NCBI GenBank assembly: GCA_963847675.1
Contig: CAWKAP010000009.1
Location: forward strand, 62,001-126,000
Length of the DNA: 64,000 bases
DNA from: JADJWR01 sp963847675
GTDB lineage: Bacteria; Pseudomonadota; Gammaproteobacteria; Burkholderiales; Burkholderiaceae_F
Direction: 5' to 3'
The notes below the pieces were generated by a model that ran no database searches, was not told the origin of the DNA, and worked only from the letters and a program-made list of their open reading frames with translations. The position numbers and the translations under genes were made by a program. Below, piece after piece: positions 37,319 through 49,292 of this stretch (its first letter is position 1; each line of letters starts with the position of its first letter).

Positions 37319-38308
37319 CTAGGCGGCCTGCTGCATCTGCCCGCCATCGGGCCAGATGGTGAACTTGTCCATTTCGGCATCGAGCCCGGCGCGGATCGCC
37401 TCCGGCGTGCGCACTTCACCGATATGGCGCAGGTCCTCGTAGCAGGGTACGTCGGGGTTGTGATACAGGATGCCGACCGGGATCGGGTCCTGTGCCGAGG
37501 CGATCTCGCGTGCCTGATGGATGTTCAGCGGATCGTGCTCGCGCTGATTCTTGTAGATGCGCGACAGCTCGGCGCTCGGCTGCAGGCCGTTCTCGTGCGT
37601 CAGCAGCAGCGTGCGGCCGGGATCCTGCAGCCACGGCTCGAACATCTTCGGCAGCCATTCCGGGCAGCGCTGGATGATCCTGATGAACGAGAAGCCGCGA
37701 TGCCTGAACGCCTTGGCGATCACGTCGTAGAGCAACTCAGGGATCCAGTCGACGCACTGCGCAACGAACGACGCGTTCTGCACGCCGAGAGTCACCGTAA
37801 GCGGATTGAGCGCGTCGAGAATCGTGCCGCGTGGCGTGGTGTTGCTCTTCAGTCCGACCGGCGAGGTCGGCGAGGCCTGCTTCTTGGTGAGCCCGTAGAC
37901 CTGGTTGTCGTGCAGCATCACCGTCATGTTCATGTTGTAGCGGATCGCGTGGATCCAGTGCGCCGCGCCGATGCTGCAGCAGTCGCCGTCGCCGGTGCTG
38001 ACGAACACGTGCAGGTCGGGCCGCGCCATCTTCACGCCCTCGGCGATCGGGAAGGCCCGCCCGTGGATGCCGTGGAAGCCGTAGGTCTTCATGTAGTGGG
38101 GCAGCCGGCTCGAGCAGCCGATGCCGGACACGAACACCGTGCGCTCCGGAGCGAGGTCCTCGTCGCGGCACAGCCGCTGCACCGCGGTGAGGATGCCGTT
38201 GTCGCCGCAGCCGCTGCACCAGCGCGGCACGCCGCCCTGGTAGTCCTCGAGGTTGTGGTGCGCCTCGTGCAGGCGGATGATGCATTGCGAGACGGGCATC
38301 GTGGTCAT
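37319..38308 (-). CDS. korB: 2-oxoacid:ferredoxin oxidoreductase subunit beta
   Basis: A 329-residue thiamine diphosphate subunit. It has the cluster-ligand motif WCSGCGDNGIL (Cys31, Cys34) and the TPP motif GDGDCCSIGAAHWIHAIRYNMNMTVMLHDNQVYGLTKKQASPTSP typical of 2-oxoglutarate-type beta subunits. With KorA it oxidatively decarboxylates a 2-oxoacid, most likely 2-oxoglutarate, to the acyl-CoA while reducing ferredoxin. The start overlaps the korA stop (ATGA). There is no 8-Fe ferredoxin (delta) subunit in the operon, except for the domain fused in the next gene. Confidence 0.92.
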   Translation of the reverse strand: MTTMPVSQCIIRLHEAHHNLEDYQGGVPRWCSGCGDNGILTAVQRLCRDEDLAPERTVFVSGIGCSSRLPHYMKTYGFHGIHGRAFPIAEGVKMARPDLHVFVSTGDGDCCSIGAAHWIHAIRYNMNMTVMLHDNQVYGLTKKQASPTSPVGLKSNTTPRGTILDALNPLTVTLGVQNASFVAQCVDWIPELLYDVIAKAFRHRGFSFIRIIQRCPEWLPKMFEPWLQDPGRTLLLTHENGLQPSAELSRIYKNQREHDPLNIHQAREIASAQDPIPVGILYHNPDVPCYEDLRHIGEVRTPEAIRAGLDAEMDKFTIWPDGGQMQQAA

Positions 38309-40209
38309 TGGCTTTCTCCCTGCAGCTTGGCGCGGATTGCGTCGCAGACGATTCCTGGCTTGATCGGCTGGCCGCGTGCCTCGCCCCAGCAATCGACGTC
38401 GACCAGATAACGCGAGCGCAGCAGCATCGCCAGCGGCGCATAGCGGCGGTTGTCCTCGTCGATCAGCGCGTCGTCGGGACGGTCGGACCAGGTGCCTTCG
38501 ATCGTCATCACCTTGCCGAAGCGCTGCATGATCTGCTTGATGCCCGAGGGCATCGGCTGGATGAAGCGCAGGTGCACGGAGGAGACCTTCCGCCCCTCGG
38601 CGCGCAGGCGCTCGACCGCCTCCTCGATCACGCCCTTGGTGCTGCCCCAGCCGACCACGAGCAGGTCGCCTTCCGGGTCGCCGAACACTATCGGCGTGTT
38701 GAGCGTCTTCTGCAGGGCGGCCAGCTTCAGGCTGCGCGCACGCAGGCCTTCTTCGTTGATCGACGGGTCGTAGGCGACCTTGCTCGCACGGTCGTGGGCC
38801 AGCCCGGTCAGGGTGTGCATGCCGCCGGGCTGGCCGGGAATGAAGCGCCGCGCCAGGCCCGTGGTCTCGTCCCAGTCATAGCGCTTTGCGCCTTCGGGAA
38901 CGGGGGTCTGGTCGAGCGGGGGCGCCAGCCAGTCGGAGTTGAACTTCGGCCGCGGGAACGGCTGCTGCGCGGTGGCCAGGCTGGCGTCGGACAGCACGAC
39001 GACCACCATGTTGAAGGTCTCGGCGATCTTGCGCGCGGTGATCATCGAGTAGAAGCAGTCCTCGATGCCGGAGGCGGCCATCACGACTTTCGGCGCGTCG
39101 CCGTGGCTGCCGAAGATCGAGGTCAGCAGGTCGCCCTGCTCGACCTTGGTCGGCTGCCCGGTGCTCGGGCCGCCGCGCTGCACGTTGACGACCACCAGCG
39201 GGATCTCGGCCATCACGGCCAGGCCGATCGCTTCCTGCTTCAGCGAGTAGCCCGGACCCGAGGTGATCGTCACCGCGCACTTGCCGGCGTAGGAGGCGCC
39301 GATCGCGAAAGCGCAGGCGGCGATCTCGTCCTCGGCCTGGTGGACGAGCCCGCCGACGCGCTCGAAGCACTCGCTCAGGTAGTGCGAGGCGGAAGTGGCC
39401 GGCGTGATCGGGTACATCGCGCAGATGTCCATGCCCGAGGCCAGCACGCCGAGCGCGATCGCGGTGTTGCCGTTCACCACGATCTGCGGCTCGGTCGCCC
39501 GCTGCGCCGGGATGCTGTACCTGAAGTCGAGGTTGGCCGCGGCCCAGGCATAGCCGGCCTCGAGCAGTCCCTGGTTGGCCTGGATGACCTTCTGCTCCTT
39601 CTTGCCGAAGGTCAGCGCCACCTGCTCGCGCGCCAGGTCGAGGTCGAAGCTGTAAATGCTCGCAAGCACGCCGAACACGAACATGTTCTTGCCGCGGCGC
39701 GCATCGGCCACGAGCTTGCGGCATTCGCGCTCCAGCGGCACCTCGAGCACGCGGTACCCGGCCTCGACGAGGCCAGCCACCGTTTCCGTGTACGACTTGA
39801 CGATCGCCGCGTCGCGGTGCTCGCGCCACATGCTCTCGAGCAGGATCGTGGCCCCGGGCTTGAGTTCGCCGGCGCGCACGCGACCGAGCAGCACCTGCTC
39901 GTTGAAGGCGACCACGAGGTCGGTCTCGTCGCCGCCATTGGTCACCGCCTTCGAGCCGATCCGGATGCGGATGCCGCTCGCGCCGGCGACGCTGCGCGCC
40001 GGCGGCTGGATCTCGGCGGGAATGATCTCGACCGTCCAGATGCCGTTGCCGCTGCGCGCGGCGAGCGCGCCGAGCGACTGGCCGCAGCGCTGCGCGCCTT
40101 CGCCGGAGTCGCTGATCACCTCGACGATGTGCTCGGGGAGGACGACGGCGCGCCTGGCGGCGGCGGCCGGGGAGGAGGGTGTCCGTTCGACGACTGCGGT
40201 GTCATTCAT
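38305..40209 (-). CDS. korA: 2-oxoacid:ferredoxin oxidoreductase subunit alpha (gamma-alpha fusion)
   Basis: A 634-residue subunit in which an N-terminal gamma-like domain (about 40-240, with SDSGEGAQRCGQSLGALAARSG and DLVVAFNEQVLLGRV) is fused to the alpha domain (about 260-600, with GNTAIALGVLASGMDICAMYPITPATSASHYLSE and GPGYSLKQEAIGLAVMAEIPLVVVNVQRGGPSTGQPTKVEQGDLL). This fused form is the common bacterial 2-oxoglutarate or general 2-oxoacid type. The ATG giving MNDTAVVERT was taken as the start; longer in-frame upstream sequence runs back into the gap and looks non-coding. It follows the NfnB-like gene by 67 nt. Confidence 0.92.
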   Translation of the reverse strand: MNDTAVVERTPSSPAAAARRAVVLPEHIVEVISDSGEGAQRCGQSLGALAARSGNGIWTVEIIPAEIQPPARSVAGASGIRIRIGSKAVTNGGDETDLVVAFNEQVLLGRVRAGELKPGATILLESMWREHRDAAIVKSYTETVAGLVEAGYRVLEVPLERECRKLVADARRGKNMFVFGVLASIYSFDLDLAREQVALTFGKKEQKVIQANQGLLEAGYAWAAANLDFRYSIPAQRATEPQIVVNGNTAIALGVLASGMDICAMYPITPATSASHYLSECFERVGGLVHQAEDEIAACAFAIGASYAGKCAVTITSGPGYSLKQEAIGLAVMAEIPLVVVNVQRGGPSTGQPTKVEQGDLLTSIFGSHGDAPKVVMAASGIEDCFYSMITARKIAETFNMVVVVLSDASLATAQQPFPRPKFNSDWLAPPLDQTPVPEGAKRYDWDETTGLARRFIPGQPGGMHTLTGLAHDRASKVAYDPSINEEGLRARSLKLAALQKTLNTPIVFGDPEGDLLVVGWGSTKGVIEEAVERLRAEGRKVSSVHLRFIQPMPSGIKQIMQRFGKVMTIEGTWSDRPDDALIDEDNRRYAPLAMLLRSRYLVDVDCWGEARGQPIKPGIVCDAIRAKLQGESQ

Positions 40210-40276
40210 CGTTTGCGTTGAACCTCTGTGGTTTCGACTGCGCGGGTGGCGCGCTGCTGCACTGTCTGAATGCCGT

Positions 40277-41791
40277 CTAAACAATCCGCAGCCGCGCGAA
40301 GCCGTGTTCTTCGACATGGATGCCGAAGCGCGTGCCGATCGATGCAAGCTCGTCCTCGTAGATCGCGTCGCTGTCGCGCAGTCCGAGATAGGCCTTGATG
40401 CTGCGCGCGGCCTTGCGGCCCGCGCCCATCGCCTCGATGACCGTCGCGGCGCCGGTGACGATGTCGCCACCCGCGTAGACGCCGGCGATCGACGTGGCGA
40501 GATCGTCGTCGGTGGCGATGTAGCCGCGCTTGTTCAGCGCCAGCTTCGACGTCTGACCGAGGATCGGGTTGGCGTTGGTGCCGATGGCGAACACCACCAT
40601 GTCGGTCTCGAACTCGAACTCGCTGCCGGCGACCGGCACCGGCCGGCGCCGGCCGGATTCGTCGGGTTCGCCGAGTTCCATCTTCACGCAGCGCAGCCCG
40701 CGCAGGTTGTTGTCCTTGTCGCCGAGGATCTCGATCGGACTGGTCAGCCAGTTGAAGTCGACGCCTTCCTCTTCGGCGTGATGGATCTCCTCGACGCGGG
40801 CCGGCGCCTCCTTCTTGGAGCGGCGGTAGATGCAATGCACGCTTTCGGCGCCCAGCCGCAGCGACACGCGCAGCGCGTCCATCGCCGTGTTGCCGGCGCC
40901 GATCACCGCGACGTGCTTGCCCGGCAGCAGCGGCGTGTCGAAATTTGGGAAATCGCGCGCCCGCATCAGGTTGCAGCGGGTGAGCAGCTCGTTGGCCGAC
41001 AGCACGCCGTTGAGCGACTCGCCCGGGATGCCCATGAAGCTCGGGTACCCGGCGCCGGTGCCGACGAATACCGCGTGGAAGCCCATCTCGGTCAGCATCT
41101 GCTCGATGGTGAACAGGCGGCCCACGAGCGTGTTGGATTCGAAGCGGATGCCCAGCTTGCGCAGGTTGTCGATCTCGGCGTTGATGACCTCGTTGGGCAG
41201 GCGGAAGTCCGGGATGCCGTACTTGAGCACGCCGCCGGGCTCGTGCAGCGCCTCGTAGACGACCACTTCGCAGCCCGCCTTGGCGAGGTCCGCGGCGCAG
41301 GCCATTCCGGCCGGGCCGGAGCCGACGATGCCGACACGGAAGCCGGCCGGTTCGATGTACGGGACGCTGGCCCAGCCCTCGCGGATCGCCATGTCGCCCA
41401 CGAAGCGTTCGAGACGGCCGATCGCGACCGGCTCGAGCGTCTGCCCGACCGTGCACACGCCTTCGCACTGGTTCTCCTGCGGGCAGACGCGGCCGCAGAT
41501 CGCCGGCAGCAGGTTGGTGTCGGTGAGGATGTCGTAGGCGCCGTGGAAGTGCTTCTCGGTGATCTTCTGGATGAAGCCCGGGATGTCGATCTCCACCGGG
41601 CAGCCGCGCACGCACGGCTGGTCCGGACACATCAGGCAGCGCTCGGCCTCGCGCGCGGCTTCCTGCACGTTGTAGCCGAGCGAGACTTCGGTGAAATTCG
41701 TTGCCCGCTCGAGCGGGTCTTGTTCTTGAACCGGGGTCCGCTCCTGCGGAATGGTTCGGATCGTTTTCTTCTTCGTCGCCATCGCCGTCAT
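40277..41791 (-). CDS. NfnB / glutamate synthase small subunit-like FAD-iron-sulfur oxidoreductase
   Basis: A 504-residue flavoprotein related to GltD and NfnB. The N-terminal cluster region contains CLMCPDQPCVRGCPVEIDIPGFI and CGRVCPQENQCEGVC, for two [4Fe-4S] clusters. The FAD site is VGIVGSGPAGMACAADLAKAG and the NAD(P)H site is VAVIGAGNTAMDALRVSLRLGA; the closing GGDIVTGAATVIEAMGAGRKAA is typical. There is no glutamate synthase large subunit nearby. Its partner is the preceding NfnA-like gene (ATGA overlap), so it probably exchanges electrons between NADPH and ferredoxin. In Azoarcus evansii a Kor enzyme with an added FAD subunit reduces NADP+, which is a close functional parallel. Confidence 0.85.
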   Translation of the reverse strand: MTAMATKKKTIRTIPQERTPVQEQDPLERATNFTEVSLGYNVQEAAREAERCLMCPDQPCVRGCPVEIDIPGFIQKITEKHFHGAYDILTDTNLLPAICGRVCPQENQCEGVCTVGQTLEPVAIGRLERFVGDMAIREGWASVPYIEPAGFRVGIVGSGPAGMACAADLAKAGCEVVVYEALHEPGGVLKYGIPDFRLPNEVINAEIDNLRKLGIRFESNTLVGRLFTIEQMLTEMGFHAVFVGTGAGYPSFMGIPGESLNGVLSANELLTRCNLMRARDFPNFDTPLLPGKHVAVIGAGNTAMDALRVSLRLGAESVHCIYRRSKKEAPARVEEIHHAEEEGVDFNWLTSPIEILGDKDNNLRGLRCVKMELGEPDESGRRRPVPVAGSEFEFETDMVVFAIGTNANPILGQTSKLALNKRGYIATDDDLATSIAGVYAGGDIVTGAATVIEAMGAGRKAARSIKAYLGLRDSDAIYEDELASIGTRFGIHVEEHGFARLRIV

Positions 41792-42708
41792 CCATCCGTG
41801 GAGGGACGGTCGAGCGACGTGACCTCCATCTCGGTCTCGACCGTGCCGCGCAGCCGGCAGGCTTCCTGGAAGCGGTCGAGCGCCTCGCGTTCGGACTGCT
41901 TGAAGCGCACCAGGCGCGCCATCAGGTCGTCGAAGTCGACCTTGTGTCCGTCGAAGTCGGGGCCGTCGACGCAGGCGAACTTGACCTGGTCGCCGATCTT
42001 CACCCGGCAGCCGCCGCACATTCCGGTGCCGTCGACCATGACCGGATTCAGGCTGACGATCGTCCTGATCTTGTGCGGGCGCGTGGTCTCGGCGCAGCCT
42101 TTCATCATGATCGGCGGGCCGATGGCGACCACCTCGTCGATGTCCGCGTGGGTGGCGATCGCCTGCTTGATCCCTTCGGTGACCAGGCCCTTGATGCCGG
42201 CCGAACCGTCGTCGGTGCAGACGATCAGTTCGTCGCACACGGCGCGGAACTTGTCCTCCCAGAACATCAGGTCGCGGTTGCGGAAGCCGATCACCCCGAT
42301 CACGTAGGCGCCGCTTTCCTTGTAGCCGCGTGCCTGCGGGTAAATCGGCGCCACGCCGAGGCCGCCGCCGACGCAGACGACCTTCTTCGCTGCGCCGATA
42401 TGGCTCGGAATGCCCATCGGTCCGACCACGGCAAACAGACTGGTGCCGACGCGGCAATTGGCCTGCATCTCCCGCGTGGTCTTGCCGACCGCCTGGATCA
42501 CCAGCGTGATCGTGCCCTTGCCGGCATCGAAGTCCGCAATCGTCAGCGGAATCCGCTCGCCGTGCTCATGCTCCATCACGATGACGAACTGGCCCGGCCT
42601 GGCGGCCCTGGCCATCATCGGATGCTCGATTTCCAGCAGGTACGTGACGTCGGAGAAATCCTCGCGCGCGACGATGCGGTAACCCGCTGCAGATGCTGTG
42701 TCCGGCAT
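41788..42708 (-). CDS. NfnA-like ferredoxin-NADP reductase subunit (FAD, [2Fe-2S])
   Basis: A 306-residue protein of the sulfide dehydrogenase / dihydroorotate dehydrogenase electron transfer type. The FAD motif is GERIPLTIADFD, the NAD motif VVCVGGGLGVAPIYPQA, and the C-terminal [2Fe-2S] ligands are in GMCGGCRVKIGDQVKFACVDGPDF. In NfnAB this subunit binds NADH and takes part in flavin-based electron bifurcation with the NfnB partner. I chose the ATG giving MPDTAS because it follows GGGAGCACT; a GTG five codons upstream is possible. It is the first gene of the operon and diverges from odhA. Confidence 0.85.
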   Translation of the reverse strand: MPDTASAAGYRIVAREDFSDVTYLLEIEHPMMARAARPGQFVIVMEHEHGERIPLTIADFDAGKGTITLVIQAVGKTTREMQANCRVGTSLFAVVGPMGIPSHIGAAKKVVCVGGGLGVAPIYPQARGYKESGAYVIGVIGFRNRDLMFWEDKFRAVCDELIVCTDDGSAGIKGLVTEGIKQAIATHADIDEVVAIGPPIMMKGCAETTRPHKIRTIVSLNPVMVDGTGMCGGCRVKIGDQVKFACVDGPDFDGHKVDFDDLMARLVRFKQSEREALDRFQEACRLRGTVETEMEVTSLDRPSTDG

Positions 42709-43190
42709 AGTGCTCCCTGCCACTGCGTGGCTCTTTCCCGCTGCGCTGGATTACGGGAAGCCGCTGCGGGATCCTCGTGCGCCGCCCGAATTCGGGCGAA
42801 GCTTCCGCTACTGGGATACACCGTGTTTTGATCTCGGGCAAGGAGGGGGGGATTGGAGCCCGGCGGCTCTGCCGCGTTGGCGGCGATGCCGAAATCCGCT
42901 GCTCGCCCCCGAGGTTGCTGCCGCGCGCCCGAAGAGTTCAATCCACGCCGCGATGCCCTGCGCCAGCGCGCACTCGGGCGGCTTCGCCATGGCACGACCA
43001 GGGTGAATCCATGGCGCTGCGATGCTACCATCGCGCGCTCGGTCTGCAGGGGCCCGTCACCGGAGCTTCGTGCGGACTGCACGCGAGCCGTGGCGCCGTG
43101 AAGCGGCAAAGCGGCACCCGAACGCGGCGCCCGGAGGCGCCCGTGGCGGGGCATCCTGGGCGAGAAACTCGTTTTCATAGGACGAACGCG
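42709..43190. other. Divergent intergenic region between the Nfn-Kor operon and odhA
   Basis: About 480 nt without a convincing gene. It must hold the promoters of both 2-oxoglutarate-oxidising operons. Short open stretches have no homology pattern. I found no clear -35/-10 pair, no copy of the GTCTT-N4-AAGAC palindrome seen upstream of gntR, and no riboswitch-like structure. Confidence 0.5.
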
Positions 43191-46042
<2,852 letters not shown>

Positions 46043-46046
<4 letters not shown>

Positions 46047-46137
46047 AGCGTGCAGCGATGCCGGTGCGCGGTGTGCCCCACGGCCGCCTCCCATCCCGGC
46101 CTTCGACGCTCACGTTTCACCCTCCACTTTCTCGCGG
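46043..46137. repeat. Inverted heptad-repeat element between odhA and odhB
   Basis: Beginning inside the odhA stop, five consecutive 7-nt units start with G (GTGAAGC, GTGCAGC, GATGCCG, GTGCGCG, GTGTGCC). After about 30 nt come units in the opposite orientation with CAC in phase (TCACGTT, TCACCCT, CCACTTT, then CTCGCGG). The layout matches the elements at 49216-49287 and 60215-60299. It lies inside the odh operon, so it is transcribed. Its origin is unknown. Confidence 0.6.
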
Positions 46138-46149
46138 AAGATCAAGAAG

Positions 46150-47409
46150 ATGGCCATAGTCGATGTCAACGTGCCGCAGCTGTCGGAATCGGTTGCCGAG
46201 GCGACCCTGCTGCAGTGGAAGAAGCAGCCAGGCGACGCAGTCGCGATGGACGAGATCCTGATCGAGGTCGAGACGGACAAGGTGGTGCTCGAAGTGCCGG
46301 CGCCGGTGGCCGGCGTGGTCACCGAAGTGATCCGGCCCGATGGCAGCACCGTCACGGCCGGCGAACTGATCGCCCGCATCGACAGCGAGGCCAAGGCGGC
46401 TGCCGCCGCCCCGGCGCCTGCTCCCGCGCCCGAACCCAAGGCGGCGACGCCCGTACCCGCGCCCGCGCCTGCGCCGGCTGCGAAGGGTGGCGTCGCCATG
46501 CCGGCGGCGGCCAAGCTGATGGCGGACAAGGGCATTGCGCCGGCGCAGGTCACCGGCACGGGCAAGGACGGGCGCATCACCAAGGGCGATGTGCTCGCGG
46601 CTGCCGCAAAGCCGGCGGCCGCCCCGGCGCCGGCCCCTGCGGCCCCCCCTGCCGCCAGGCCTGCGCTGCCGCAGGTGCAGGCGCCGATCGACCTCGCCAT
46701 CCTCGCCGAACGGCCCGAGCAACGCGTGCCGATGTCGCGCCTGCGGGCGCGGGTGGCCGAGCGGCTCGTGCAGTCGCAGTCGACCGCCGCCATCCTGACC
46801 ACGTTCAACGAGGTCAACATGCAGCCGGTGATGGACCTGCGCAACCGGTACAAGGACCGCTTCGAGAAGGAGCACGGCGTGAAGCTCGGCTTCATGTCCT
46901 TCTTCGTCAAGGCAGCGGTGACGGCGCTGAAGAAGTACCCGGTCGTCAACGCCTCGGTCGACGGCAACGACATCGTCTACCACGGCTACTTCGACATCGG
47001 CATCGCGGTCGGCTCGCCGCGCGGCCTGGTGGTGCCGATCCTGCGCGACGCGGACCAGATGACCTTCGCCGACATCGAGAAGAAGATCGCCGACTTCGGC
47101 AAGCGGGCCGGTGAAGGCAAGCTGGCGCTGGAGGAACTCACCGGCGGCACGTTCTCGATCTCCAACGGCGGCGTGTTCGGCTCGATGCTGTCGACGCCGA
47201 TCATCAACCCGCCTCAGTCGGCGATCCTCGGCGTGCATGCGACCAAGGAGCGGGCCGTGGTCGAGAACGGCCAGATCGTGGTCCGGCCGATGAACTACCT
47301 GGCGCTTTCCTACGACCATCGCATCATCGATGGCCGCGAGGCGGTCCTGTCGCTGGTGGCGATGAAGGACGCTCTCGAGGATCCGGCGCGGTTGCTGCTC
47401 GAGGTCTGA
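46150..47409 (+). CDS. odhB: Dihydrolipoyllysine succinyltransferase (E2 of OGDH)
   Basis: A 419-residue E2 (also called sucB). It has one lipoyl domain (residues 1-78) with the lipoylated Lys44 in VETDKVVLEV, an Ala/Pro-rich hinge (about 82-112), a peripheral subunit-binding domain (MPAAAKLMADKGIAPAQVTGTGKDGRITKGDVLAA), a second hinge and the catalytic domain ending in LSYDHRIIDGREAVLSLV with the catalytic His and Asp. FGSMLSTPIINPPQSAILG is typical of succinyltransferases. It links OdhA and OdhL. Confidence 0.96.
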   Translation: MAIVDVNVPQLSESVAEATLLQWKKQPGDAVAMDEILIEVETDKVVLEVPAPVAGVVTEVIRPDGSTVTAGELIARIDSEAKAAAAAPAPAPAPEPKAATPVPAPAPAPAAKGGVAMPAAAKLMADKGIAPAQVTGTGKDGRITKGDVLAAAAKPAAAPAPAPAAPPAARPALPQVQAPIDLAILAERPEQRVPMSRLRARVAERLVQSQSTAAILTTFNEVNMQPVMDLRNRYKDRFEKEHGVKLGFMSFFVKAAVTALKKYPVVNASVDGNDIVYHGYFDIGIAVGSPRGLVVPILRDADQMTFADIEKKIADFGKRAGEGKLALEELTGGTFSISNGGVFGSMLSTPIINPPQSAILGVHATKERAVVENGQIVVRPMNYLALSYDHRIIDGREAVLSLVAMKDALEDPARLLLEV

Positions 47410-47446
47410 GCGATTGCAGGAAGTCCGAGGGCGAGAGGACGATTCG

Positions 47447-47758
47447 ATGTCGACTGCCGACGAGATTGCCAAACTGCACGAACTGCTGGCCAAGGGTGCC
47501 CTGACGCAGGAGGAGTTCGACCGGGCCAAGGGGCGCCTGCTCGACATGCCGCCGGCGCCCGCGCCGTTGCGGCTGAACCGCCTGCGGCTGTCGAACACGG
47601 ACAAATGGATTGCCGGCGTCTGCGGCGGCATCGCGCAGGCCACCGGCGTGGAGGCCTTCGTCTGGCGGCTGATCTTCGTGCTCGGCCTGTTCCTCGGCGG
47701 TTTCACGCTTCTGCTTTACCTGCTGTTGTGGATCTTCGTGCCGCGCGAGGAGCCGTGA
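47447..47758 (+). CDS. PspC domain protein with SHOCT-like N-terminus
   Basis: A 103-residue membrane protein. Residues about 4-32 (DEIAKLHELLAKGALTQEEFDRAKGRLL) form a SHOCT-like oligomerisation motif. Residues about 42-100 are a PspC domain: NTDKWIAGVCGGIAQATGVEAFVWRLIFVLGLFLGGFTLLLYLLLWIFVPRE, with two hydrophobic helices. PspC proteins sense envelope stress in Psp systems, but no pspA is nearby. It lies between odhB (37-nt gap) and odhL (25-nt gap), so it is probably co-transcribed with the OGDH genes, with no obvious functional link. Confidence 0.88.
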   Translation: MSTADEIAKLHELLAKGALTQEEFDRAKGRLLDMPPAPAPLRLNRLRLSNTDKWIAGVCGGIAQATGVEAFVWRLIFVLGLFLGGFTLLLYLLLWIFVPREEP

Positions 47759-47783
47759 CGGCCGCGATCGAGGAACGGAACCC

Positions 47784-49208
<1,425 letters not shown>

Positions 49209-49215
49209 GCGAACC

Positions 49216-49287
49216 GTGACCGGTGAGCGGTGGCCGGCCTGAGGCGGACTCGTCGCGATTCACCGGGCACGGATCACTGGCCACCGT
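49216..49287. repeat. Inverted heptad-repeat element between lpdA and zapE
   Basis: Three 7-nt units GTGACCG, GTGAGCG, GTGGCCG begin 8 nt after the lpdA stop. After about 23 nt, four units of opposite orientation follow in strict 7-nt phase: TCACCGG, GCACGGA, TCACTGG, CCACCGT. CGGTGGCC (49228-49235) and GGCCACCG (49279-49286) are perfect inverse complements, so the element could fold. It abuts the GTG start of zapE. Confidence 0.6.
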
Positions 49288-49292
49288 CTACT

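Noticed and set aside
40277..41791. Glutamate synthase small subunit (gltD)
   Set aside because: No large subunit gene is nearby and it overlaps an NfnA-like gene next to korAB, so an electron-transfer role is preferred.
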